DNA of 64,000 nt from Pseudomarimonas salicorniae (GTDB lineage: Bacteria; Pseudomonadota; Gammaproteobacteria; Xanthomonadales; Xanthomonadaceae), in assembly GCF_023156535.1 (NCBI RefSeq), contig NZ_JALNMH010000005.1, positions 32,175 to 96,174 on the forward strand. The letters run 5' to 3'. The translations under genes and the position numbers were made by a program. Position 1 is the stretch's first letter; every line of letters starts with the position of its first letter. Positions 1 through 9,020 of this stretch are shown here, piece by piece. The notes beneath the pieces were generated by a model, which was not told where the DNA came from, ran no database searches, and saw only the letters and a list, made by a program, of their open reading frames with translations.

Positions 1-41
1 GCGTGCACCGACCCGACATGTGCAGAGTCGATGCGTGCTTG

Positions 42-415
42 GGGCGCGAAGCAGACCCTCCGCAATATCCGACTGTAGGAGCCAGCTTGCTGGCGATCGT
101 CGCTTCCGGGGCACCTATCGCCAGCAAGCTGGCTCCTACACGCAAGGGCGCTGCCAGGTCCGGTTTGCGCCGCAAAGCAGACCTTGCCGCAGTCAAATTG
201 TGGGAGTGCCCTTGGGCGCGACCGCAGCGCTACGCATTCACCGCAGACCGCGGCCAGAGCGGATTTCTGCGGTCGCGCCCAGGGGCGCTCCCACAGTCGG
301 GCTTCGTTGGGCGTCGGCGAAGCCCCATAGGGTGTGCCTTGGCGCACCGATACGGGCGTTCCGACGGTATGCCCGGTGCGGCCAGCCGCACCCTATGAAT
401 GTCTTCTTCGCGCCC
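42..415 (+). mobile_element. Composite palindromic element, copy 1 (374 bp, MITE-like)
   Basis: Ends are GGGCGCGAAGCAGAC (42-56) and its near-perfect inverse (401-415, one mismatch). Three internal palindromes follow in order. A is at 75-139, with arms starting GTAGGAGCCAGCTTGCTGG. B is at 200-294, with arms starting GTGGGAGTGCCCTTGGGCGC. C is at 326-397, with arms CATAGGGTG and CACCCTATG. Two further copies of almost the same length and order occur at 8193 and 33187. No transposase is encoded inside. The rest of 1-567 shows no convincing gene. Confidence 0.8.
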
Positions 416-567
416 GAACCGGGCCTCCGGACACCGCGCTCGGTGCGACCGGGTGCGGGGCACGCAAGGCTTCGCGACCGCCCACCTGCCTGCGCCTGGC
501 GGGGGCTGTGCTAGCCTCGAATTCTCCAGCGTCGAGGCGGATTGGGGGGCGAGGCGAGGTGCTGTCG

Positions 568-2556
568 ATGAGCGATCCTTCCGTCGGACTGCAGGCGCTC
601 GCCGGTCTCGTTGTGAGCGTGCTGGCAGCGTTCTCTGGTCTTGCCCTGCTCGACCCGCCGCCACCACAGTCCGCGCCCCGGCTCTGGGTTCGACGGGCCG
701 GCTGTGCGCTGGCGCTGGCGGCCGCTGCCTGGGCTCCCTTTGCGCCGCTGTCGGCGGGCGTTCCGGCGCTGGGCTGGACTGTACTGCTCGCCGGCTCCGC
801 TCTGGCCGCGGTCATGATCGACCAACGACCGGGCAGCAACGTGCTGCACGCCGCGGCCGCCCTGCCCTTCGCCCTTGGTACCTTGGGTCTGGCCCTGTCC
901 CTGCCCGCCGGCACGCACCCGGCAGAGTGGTGGCCGGCAGCCGCGGTGCTGTTGCTGACCTGCGGAACTGGCTTCATGGTGGCGGCGCACTTCCGCCGGC
1001 GGCGAAGTGGCAGCCCGCTGCAGCTCGGCACGGCGGCTGCCGTGCTGGTGGGAACCGGCCTGTTTTGCGCGCAGCTGCTAATGGCGCCGACTCAAGACCC
1101 CGGCGCCGCGTCCGGTCTGCTCAGGCTGGCAATCGGCGCGCTGGCATTGGCGGTGTCCGTGCCGCTGGCGGCCCCTCGCTGGCTGGCCGCCCGCGACCAG
1201 CGCGGCGGACTGCGCCGCAGCAGCCGGACGGATCCGGTCTCCGGGCTGCCGGTGCTCGAGGTGGCTGCGGACAGCTTCCTGCGCGTGCTGCGCTTTGCGG
1301 TGGCCACGCGCAGCGCCTGTGCGCTGGTCGTCCTGCATTTCGAAGCGCTCGAGCGCGTCCTGTCGACCCAGGGCAAGTCCGAGCGCGACCGCCTGTATGC
1401 GGCAGCCGCCTGGCGGCTGCGCAGCGTCCGCCGTGACGAGGAGCTGATCGCGGCGATCGGCGACCAGCGCTTCCTGCTGGTGCTGCGGGTCGGCGGCGCG
1501 ACCGAGGCCAGCGCGCGGGTGCGTCAGCTGATCGGGATGTTCGAGCAGCCCCTGGGCGAGGGCGAGGGTCGCGTGCGCCTGCGGCCGTCTGCGGGGCTCA
1601 GCCTGTGGCCGGATCACGGCGATGACTTCCAGCGTCTGCTGGCCAATGCCCTGCTTGCGCTGGAACGTTGCCCCCCGGGCGGGCTGCAGGTATTCCACGC
1701 CACACAGCGCGAGGAAAACGAGCACCGCATGCAGGTCGAGAACCGCCTGAGCCGCGCCCTGGGCGAAGGCGAGATCGGTCTGGTCATGCAGCCGATCGTC
1801 GACAGCCTCAGCGGTGACGTGCGCATGGTCGAGCTGCTGGCGCGATGGAACCACCCCACCCTGGGCAGCGTCTCGCCACGCCAGTTCATCCTGGTGGCGG
1901 AAAGCAGCGGCGCGATCGCGGAGTTCGACCGCTGGCTCTTGCGCGAAGCCCTGTCGACGACCAAGTGGCTGGACGCCGCGGGCTTTCCGCAGATCCGTGT
2001 CGCCCTGAACTGCTCGCCGCTGAATCTGGTGGATCCGGGCTTCCTGGATGACTTCGAGTGCGCGGTACTGGACAGCGGCGTCGACCCGGCGCGCCTCGAG
2101 GTCGAGGTGACCGAGGCAGCGCTGGCCGAAAGCGAAGGCGCGGCGGTCGCCGGCCTGATCCGGCTGCGCTCCTTGGGTGTCGGCCTGACCATCGATGATT
2201 TCGGCATCGGCCATTCATCCCTGGCCCGCCTGCGCGACCTGCCGGTGGACACCCTCAAGATCGACCAGAGCTTCATCCGCGACATGGACCATCCGAAGGG
2301 CGAGTTCCTGGTCAGCGGCATCCTGGGCCTGGCCCATGGCCTCGGCAAGGCGGTGATCGCCGAGGGCGTGGAAACCGCCTCGCAGTCCCGGGCCCTGGTC
2401 GACCTGGGCTGTGAGTACCTGCAGGGTTTCCTGATCAGCCGCCCACTCAGCTGGCGCGCCCTGCTCGACTTTCTCGGCGCCGAGACCGGCATCGCGCCGG
2501 ACGATCCGGCCCTGCTGCGGGCGCGCTCGGATAGCGCCGAGGACGGCACCGGCTGA
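568..2556 (+). CDS. GGDEF/EAL protein, probable c-di-GMP phosphodiesterase
   Basis: A 662-residue membrane-anchored protein for cyclic-di-GMP signalling. The first ~210 residues are hydrophobic, with several probable membrane segments. A GGDEF-like domain follows, but its signature reads GDQRF near residue 298, so cyclase activity is unlikely. The EAL domain starts near residue 400. Its signature is ELLAR at residue 422, and it keeps the downstream EVTEAAL, DDFG (residue 543), KIDQSFI and AEGVET motifs. Phosphodiesterase activity is therefore plausible. The open frame extends upstream to 334 into repeat DNA; ATG 568 is preferred because GAGGCGAGG lies just before it and the hydrophobic region follows at once (GTG 559 is an alternative). 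Its stop lies 9 bp from the stop of the convergent GTPase gene. Confidence 0.88.
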   Translation: MSDPSVGLQALAGLVVSVLAAFSGLALLDPPPPQSAPRLWVRRAGCALALAAAAWAPFAPLSAGVPALGWTVLLAGSALAAVMIDQRPGSNVLHAAAALPFALGTLGLALSLPAGTHPAEWWPAAAVLLLTCGTGFMVAAHFRRRRSGSPLQLGTAAAVLVGTGLFCAQLLMAPTQDPGAASGLLRLAIGALALAVSVPLAAPRWLAARDQRGGLRRSSRTDPVSGLPVLEVAADSFLRVLRFAVATRSACALVVLHFEALERVLSTQGKSERDRLYAAAAWRLRSVRRDEELIAAIGDQRFLLVLRVGGATEASARVRQLIGMFEQPLGEGEGRVRLRPSAGLSLWPDHGDDFQRLLANALLALERCPPGGLQVFHATQREENEHRMQVENRLSRALGEGEIGLVMQPIVDSLSGDVRMVELLARWNHPTLGSVSPRQFILVAESSGAIAEFDRWLLREALSTTKWLDAAGFPQIRVALNCSPLNLVDPGFLDDFECAVLDSGVDPARLEVEVTEAALAESEGAAVAGLIRLRSLGVGLTIDDFGIGHSSLARLRDLPVDTLKIDQSFIRDMDHPKGEFLVSGILGLAHGLGKAVIAEGVETASQSRALVDLGCEYLQGFLISRPLSWRALLDFLGAETGIAPDDPALLRARSDSAEDGTG

Positions 2557-2571
2557 TCGAGCGGATCAGCC
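2551..2571. terminator. Shared hairpin spanning two convergent stop codons
   Basis: The inverted repeat GGCTGATC / GATCAGCC has a 5-base loop. It contains the TGA of the GGDEF/EAL gene in one arm and the TGA of the DUF3482 gene in the other, so both reading frames end GGC TGA inside the stem. There is no T tract. A bidirectional terminator is inferred from position and symmetry. Confidence 0.5.
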
Positions 2572-3951
2572 CGGCGGGGCCTCGTCCAGCTGGGCCAGCA
2601 GGACCGCGGCCAGCTCGGCTGCGGCTTCATCGCGGGCTTCGCGATCGAAGCGGACGCTCGACAGCGACGACCACTCTGGATGGGCACGCGCGCGGCGCAG
2701 CGGCGCCGGCAGCGGCCTGCCGCGCCAGGCATCGCGGGCGTCGGCGGGCAGGGGCAGCGGGTCCTGCGCGGCATGGCCACGACTCTCCAGCGCCTGCGCC
2801 AGCTCCAGCAGGCGCAGGCCAAGCAGGCGCAGGACGGCGTCTTCCACGCTCAGCTCGCGCGTGCCGCGAAGCCTGGCCGCCATCCGCCGACCGAACTGGC
2901 GTGCCGCCTGCACCCCGCCCCCGGCCGCGGCGCCGAGCAGGGCGGCCGCGCCCAGGCTGATCCCGCCGACCGCAAGGTCGATGCCAAGCCCGGCGGCGGC
3001 GCCGGCCGCCGCCCCGCCGCCGACCCGGGTGCCGGCGGCGCGCAGGGCTTCTGGCGAGAACAGGTCGTGCTCCAAGCGCCCGTTCTCGACAGGCAGATCC
3101 ACCGCATCGAGCGCATCGGGGTCGAACTGGTACAGGCGCAGCAGGGCGTCGAGGGCGCCGCGCTCCAGCGCGCGCACGGCATCCCCGAGTTCGCGCACGG
3201 CGGCGTCAACCGGCTCGCCGAGCGGCACCTCGCGGCGCGCCGCGGCGACCTCCAGCAAGCAGTCGGCCAGAAGGGCGCAGGCGCCGCGGCGGCGGCCGAG
3301 TCGCTCGGCCTCGCGGGCAGCCAGCAGGGCCTGCAGCCCCGGCCGCGCGCGCTCGACCACGGTGCCCAGGGCGGTGTAGAGGCGCGGCTCCGCCTCGCGC
3401 TCGGGGGCGACACTGTCGAAGCGCACCGAAGCGTGCAGCCCGGCACGGGCCAGCACCTCGCGCCAGGCGGCTTCTTCGCTGGAGGGTGCCCGGACGAAGT
3501 TGAACACCGGCAGCAGCGGCACCGCGCAGGCGGCCAGCAGCTGCAGCTCGTCGCGGTGCTTGGCCAGCACCCGGTCGCGGACGTCGATCACCAGCAGGCC
3601 GGCATCGCACTGGCGCAGCTGGCGCAGCACCTTGGCCTCCTGCTCGAAGCGGGCCACCGCCGGCCCGTCGGCGAGGAAGCGCTCGACCCGCCCCGCGGCA
3701 TCCAGCCGGCCTTCTCCGCGGTAACCCTCAAGGTGTTCGAGCAGGGCGATCGGCTCCTCGAGGCCCGGCGTGTCGAAAAGCTCCAGCACCGGCCGGCCCT
3801 CGACCTGCATCACTGCACCCTCGACGTGGCGCGTGGTGCTCGGCTGCCGCGAGACCGTGCCGAAGCCGGCGTCGCGCAGCAGGGTGCGCAGCAGGGAGGT
3901 CTTGCCGACATTGGTATGGCCGACCACGGCGACCCGGATCGCCTGGCTCAT
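2566..3951 (-). CDS. GTPase with DUF3482 C-terminal domain
   Basis: A 461-residue Era/TrmE-like P-loop GTPase. Walker A GHTNVGKTS lies near residues 10-18 and the G3 motif DTPG near residue 63. The usual NKxD motif is replaced by NFVR, a departure from typical small GTPases. The C-terminal half is long and helical (DUF3482), with a glycine/alanine-rich zipper-like stretch that could insert into a membrane. The open frame continues upstream to 5004 but there overlaps the DUF2868 gene out of frame. Start ATG 3951 is set by the P-loop and by a 4-bp ATGA overlap with the upstream gene, which indicates translational coupling. The molecular target is unknown. Confidence 0.85.
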   Translation of the reverse strand: MSQAIRVAVVGHTNVGKTSLLRTLLRDAGFGTVSRQPSTTRHVEGAVMQVEGRPVLELFDTPGLEEPIALLEHLEGYRGEGRLDAAGRVERFLADGPAVARFEQEAKVLRQLRQCDAGLLVIDVRDRVLAKHRDELQLLAACAVPLLPVFNFVRAPSSEEAAWREVLARAGLHASVRFDSVAPEREAEPRLYTALGTVVERARPGLQALLAAREAERLGRRRGACALLADCLLEVAAARREVPLGEPVDAAVRELGDAVRALERGALDALLRLYQFDPDALDAVDLPVENGRLEHDLFSPEALRAAGTRVGGGAAAGAAAGLGIDLAVGGISLGAAALLGAAAGGGVQAARQFGRRMAARLRGTRELSVEDAVLRLLGLRLLELAQALESRGHAAQDPLPLPADARDAWRGRPLPAPLRRARAHPEWSSLSSVRFDREARDEAAAELAAVLLAQLDEAPPG

Positions 3952-5315
3952 GACGCCCCTCCGGACAGCCAGCGCGCCGCCGGCTCGGCGTCGACGAACA
4001 GCACGGCGCCGTCCAGCCCGCGACGCCCGGCGGCGTCGCGCCAGAGATCGCGGCGGCGGTCGCGGTCGGGCCCGGCCAGCAGCAGGGCCAGGGCACGACA
4101 GTGGCCGGCCAGCTCGCCGATGAAGCGCAGCGTGCCGCGGTCCGGCGACTGCGCGGCCTCGACCACCACCAGCAGCCGCTCGGCAGGCTGGTCGGTCAGC
4201 GCCTGCAGGGCAGCGGCGCGCTGCTCGCGGCTCTCGCATCGGCCGTGGTCGCGGGATGTGCCGGGCACCGGCGGCCAGGGCCAGTCGGCCGGCACGTCGA
4301 GCCCGATCACCGCCGCGCCCGCGCCGACTCCGCCCATCACCCATTGCTCCACCGAATCCCCGACCGAGTCGGCATCGACGACGCCAAGCCGCGTGCTGCG
4401 CGGTGCCAGCCGGCGCTGCAGCACCGCGTAGTAGGGCTGCTGCCAGGGCAGCTGCAGCCGCTGCACCGCGCGCTGCAGGCGCCAGCGGCACACGATCAGG
4501 GCGACAAGGCGGGGCAGGATCCCGTAGACGACCAGTCCGCCGACCAGCCAGAACGACCAGCTCCGGCGGGCAAGATCGGAGGCCACCGGCCCCTCGCCGC
4601 TGGCCGCGACCAGGCCCGCATCGGGCTGCGGCAAGCCGACCAGCCCGGGCAGCCAGGCCAGGGTCATCACCAGGCTCTCGAACCAGGCCGCGGGCAGGAT
4701 GGTGGTCTCCCAGGTGAAACCGTAGCGGCGCAGCGAAAGCGCCAGCAGCAGGCCGAGCAGGGCACCGGCCAGCGCCGACAGCCAGAGCAGATGACTGAGC
4801 ACCGACAGCGCCCAGCGACCGGCACCGCTCTGGCGCAGCCCGTCCCAAAGCGCCTCGATGGCGGCGCGATCGGGAACGAGGCCGGGGATGCGCTGTCCGA
4901 GGGCTGCGAGGCTGCGGCCCGACCAGGGCGCGCCGCCGCCCATCGACAAGCCGGCCAGCCACAGAGCGAGCATCACCAGATGGGGCCCGAGCAGGGCCAG
5001 CCAAGTCCAGATCACGTTGACCGGGCGCTCACCCGGCCCGAGCAGGGTGAACACGCCGGCGCCGCCAGCCAGCGCGATCAGGGCGCAGACCGCCCCCAGC
5101 GCCCAGCGGGCGCGACGCAGGGCGGGCGCCAGCTGGCCGGCGCGCTCGCCGAGCCGCGCCTGCGCGCGAAGCAGCACCCGCTGCTCGGCGTCGGCCCCCT
5201 CCTTGCGCCAGTGGGCCAGCTGCTCCGGCGGATCAGGCTGGGGCTCCTCGCCCTCCCGGCGACGCTCCCAGCCGATCAGCCATAGCGCTTGCCAGCGCGG
5301 CAGCGCAGCGCTCAT
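3948..5315 (-). CDS. DUF2868 multi-pass membrane protein
   Basis: A 455-residue protein with about four hydrophobic segments: two near residues 75-145 and two between about 170 and 290. The C-terminal part is soluble and alternates strands and helices (VIGLDVPADWPWP, ERLLVVVEAAQSPDRG). DUF2868 proteins are commonly encoded directly before DUF3482 GTPases, as here, where the genes overlap by 4 bp. The pair probably forms a membrane protein-GTPase module of unknown role. ATG 5315 (MSAALPRW) is chosen over upstream in-frame starts because the upstream extension is proline/arginine-rich and runs into the divergent ntrB promoter region. The ribosome site before it is weak, so the start is uncertain. 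Confidence 0.8.
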   Translation of the reverse strand: MSAALPRWQALWLIGWERRREGEEPQPDPPEQLAHWRKEGADAEQRVLLRAQARLGERAGQLAPALRRARWALGAVCALIALAGGAGVFTLLGPGERPVNVIWTWLALLGPHLVMLALWLAGLSMGGGAPWSGRSLAALGQRIPGLVPDRAAIEALWDGLRQSGAGRWALSVLSHLLWLSALAGALLGLLLALSLRRYGFTWETTILPAAWFESLVMTLAWLPGLVGLPQPDAGLVAASGEGPVASDLARRSWSFWLVGGLVVYGILPRLVALIVCRWRLQRAVQRLQLPWQQPYYAVLQRRLAPRSTRLGVVDADSVGDSVEQWVMGGVGAGAAVIGLDVPADWPWPPVPGTSRDHGRCESREQRAAALQALTDQPAERLLVVVEAAQSPDRGTLRFIGELAGHCRALALLLAGPDRDRRRDLWRDAAGRRGLDGAVLFVDAEPAARWLSGGAS

Positions 5316-5464
5316 CGCAGCGCCCAGGTTTGCGGCCCGGAAAGGCTTTGCCGGCGGCAGCGGCACGGTAGATGCAGGTTGTCGGGGAGGAGGCCCATGC
5401 CGGGCACGATAGCAAGCCGCCGGCCGGGGCCCAATGACCTGCAAATGCCCTACCATGGTGCATC

Positions 5465-6505
5465 ATGAACGCCGATACGCACCCCATTGATGCATTGTCG
5501 ACACCCATCCTGTCCGTGGACGGGCAGGGACGGATCAAGTCTGTGAATCCCGCCGCGGCCAGCTGGCTGGGCCTCGGCCTGCGCCGCCTGCTGGGGCATC
5601 CGCTGTCCCGCATCGCCTCCTCCGAGCAGGACCTCGACGCCCTCTGCGAGCGCGCCCGCTCGACGCCGTCCGGCCTTCGCGTGCAGCGGTTGAGGCTGCA
5701 GCCGGGGGAGCTGGAACCGCGCTTTGCCCACGTGCTGGTCACCGCCCTGGAGCAGCCCGAGGGCGGGGTGCGCTTCGAATTCCATCCGGTCGACGAGTTC
5801 CCGGGCGACGACCCCGCGGTTCTGCTGCCGACCGCGCTGAACGTCGCGCTCAAGGGGCTGGCCCACGAGGTCAAGAACCCGCTGGCCGGGCTGAAGGGCG
5901 CGGCACAGCTGCTGCGCAGACGCCTGCAGGACACTGATTCCGAGCGCTATCTGGATGTGATCGTGGCCGAGACCGAGCGCCTGTCGGCACTTGTGCAGCG
6001 GCTTCTGGAGCCGGCGCCCCCGAGCCCGCTCGCGGCCACCAACGTGCACACGGTGCTCGAGCGCGTGCGCCTGCTGGCCGAAGCCGAGGCCGGCTGGGCG
6101 GTGCGCCTGGTCCGCGACTATGACCCCTCGCTTCCCGAGATTCCGGCCGACGCCGACCGCCTCACCCAGGCGGTCCTGAACCTGGTGCGCAATGCCCTGC
6201 AGGCCGATGCCGGCGAGGTCCGACTGCGCACGCGTGCCGACACCGGCGTGGTGATCGGCGACGTGGTGCACCGGCTCGCCCTGCGCATCGAGATCGTCGA
6301 CGACGGCTGCGGCGTCCCCGAGGGCCTGGCCGAACAGATCTTCCTGCCCCTGGTCAGCGGCCGCGCCGAGGGCACTGGCCTCGGTCTTGCATTGGCTCAA
6401 CAGGTGGCCCGTGAACACGGCGGCTCGCTGAGCTACCGCTCGCGGCGCGGGCATACGGTGTTCACCTTGCTGCTGCCGGCGACGATGCCGCCGGCAGCAG
6501 CGTGA
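5465..6505 (+). CDS. ntrB: Nitrogen regulation sensor histidine kinase NtrB (GlnL)
   Basis: A 346-residue soluble PAS-histidine kinase. The PAS-like domain covers about residues 8-115. The H-box GLAHEVKNPLAGLKGAAQ has phospho-acceptor His134. The N-box is NLVRNALQA, followed by DDGCGVPE and the G-box GTGLGLALAQ. Size and motifs match NtrB, which phosphorylates or dephosphorylates NtrC under PII control according to nitrogen status. The next gene, 221 bp downstream, is ntrC. No membrane segment is seen, as expected for this cytoplasmic kinase. The gene is divergent from the DUF2868-DUF3482 pair. Confidence 0.93.
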   Translation: MNADTHPIDALSTPILSVDGQGRIKSVNPAAASWLGLGLRRLLGHPLSRIASSEQDLDALCERARSTPSGLRVQRLRLQPGELEPRFAHVLVTALEQPEGGVRFEFHPVDEFPGDDPAVLLPTALNVALKGLAHEVKNPLAGLKGAAQLLRRRLQDTDSERYLDVIVAETERLSALVQRLLEPAPPSPLAATNVHTVLERVRLLAEAEAGWAVRLVRDYDPSLPEIPADADRLTQAVLNLVRNALQADAGEVRLRTRADTGVVIGDVVHRLALRIEIVDDGCGVPEGLAEQIFLPLVSGRAEGTGLGLALAQQVAREHGGSLSYRSRRGHTVFTLLLPATMPPAAA

Positions 6506-6621
6506 TTGGTGATTAGTGATTCGTCCAGAGCGGGGTAACTGCATGTCCACAGCGATCGGCCCTTTTTTTGCTTGCCAGCGGCGCCCGGTGCAGCTGCGAC
6601 ATACCGGCCGACCGGCTGTTG

Positions 6622-6690
6622 CGAATCACCCATCACGACCGAGCGTAGCGAAGGCGCAGCGGCCACAGGCCGCGTTGCCGCTCAGCGGCC
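6622..6690 (+). repeat. Dispersed repeat in the ntrB-ntrC spacer
   Basis: The spacer between ntrB and ntrC holds a GC-rich segment with core GACCGAGCGTAGCGAAGGCG followed by CGTTGCCGCTCAGCGGCC. Flanking it are several short gaatcac/gtgattcg tracts. A recognisable copy in reverse orientation lies at 26822-26892, next to rluE. Function unknown; it may be a small palindromic repeat. Confidence 0.5.
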
Positions 6691-6726
6691 GAATCACGAA
6701 TCACGGCGCTGCGCGGAGCGCAGCGA

Positions 6727-8142
<1,416 letters not shown>

Positions 8143-8152
8143 GCACCCGACC

Positions 8153-8184
8153 GCGCGATGGCGCGATGGCGCGATGGCGCGAGG
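8153..8184 (+). repeat. Four tandem copies of an 8-bp unit
   Basis: GCGCGATG occurs three times in tandem, then GCGCGAGG, just downstream of the ntrC stop codon and before composite element copy 2. A simple microsatellite that could vary in copy number. Confidence 0.8.
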
Positions 8185-8192
8185 TGCGATTC

Positions 8193-8565
8193 GGGCGCGA
8201 AGCGGACCTTCCGCAGAACCCGGATGTAGGAGCCAGCTTGCTGGCGATCGTCGCTTCCGGGGCACCTATCGCCAGCAAGCTGGCTCCTACACGCAAGGGC
8301 GCTGCCAGGTCCGGTCTGCGCCGCCAAGCAGACCTTGCCGCAGTCAAATTGTGGGAGCGCCCTTGGGCGCGACCGCAGCGCTACGGATTCACCACAGACC
8401 TCGGCCAGAGCGGATTTCCGCGGTCGCGCCCAAGGACGCTCCCACAGTCGGGCTTCGTTGGGCGTCAGCGAGCCCCATAGGGTGTGCCTTGGCGCACCGA
8501 TACGGGCGTTCGGACGCTACGCCCGGTGCGGCCAGCCGCACCCTATGAATGTCTGCATCGCGCCC
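8193..8565 (+). mobile_element. Composite palindromic element, copy 2 (373 bp)
   Basis: Terminal repeats are at 8193-8207 (GGGCGCGAAGCGGAC) and 8551-8565 (GTCTGCATCGCGCCC). Internal palindromes lie at 8226-8290 (A), 8351-8445 (B) and 8476-8547 (C). Spacers between them are nearly the same as in copy 1. The element sits between convergent genes: ntrC and, beyond a pseudogene, the giant GEVED protein. Confidence 0.8.
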
Positions 8566-8609
8566 GACACGGGCGCCCACCGCCGATTGGCTCGCTCCCG
8601 GCTCGCAGA

Positions 8610-8886
8610 CCGGTGGCGGGCGATACGCGCCTGGCGCGCCTCGAAACCGTCGCGCAGGATCACGACGGGCAGGCCCAAGCCCCGGCCCTCGCACTCGGCG
8701 GCCGCCGCATCGTGGTCGGCGAGGCGCACGGCGATGTTGGGCGCGGCGCGGTGTCCTCGGCGGAATGGGCATCGATCCGTGCGTGCTCCAGGCGCGGCGT
8801 GGCGCTGGCGTTGAGCGCCGCGTTGACGATCACGTGGTCGAGAATCTGCGCATCGCCGGAGAACACGAAGCTGTAGCGCTTGCCCG
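8610..8886 (-). pseudogene. 3' remnant of an endonuclease/exonuclease/phosphatase-family nuclease gene
   Basis: Read on the minus strand, a frame starting just after an in-frame TAG encodes GKRYSFVFSGDAQILDHVIV, then about 40 related residues. This closely resembles the C-terminal region of secreted EEP-superfamily nucleases (the ...QxLDHxxVS... strand before the catalytic SDHxP). The frame then loses similarity. A second frame (8517-8729) continues with RLADHDAAA, which may be the decayed SDHDP motif after a frameshift. The N-terminal and metal-binding parts are missing, so no active product is expected. It adjoins composite element copy 2. Confidence 0.55.
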
Positions 8887-9020
8887 GCGGCTAGCAGACC
8901 TTTCCTGAAAGGCTCGCTAAAGCTGAACAGGAAGTCCGCCCGGAGGCGCCTTTCGAACGCAGGTCACTCTTTGGTCCAGGTTGAACGCGGCCGGTAAGGG
9001 CCGGCCGCGTTCCCTCCTGC

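Noticed and set aside
75..139. Palindrome considered as a tRNA or structured ncRNA
   Set aside because: It recurs many times with the same long perfect stem, unlike a tRNA cloverleaf, and fits a dispersed palindromic repeat.
2566..5004. Single 812-residue fusion protein on the minus strand
   Set aside because: The first ~350 residues are an out-of-frame reading of the DUF2868 gene. The real GTPase starts at 3951 with a 4-bp overlap.
5433..5461. Possible NtrC-binding site upstream of ntrB
   Set aside because: Only one GGTGCA half-site is present. The other half is not at the required spacing, and no sigma-54 promoter was seen.
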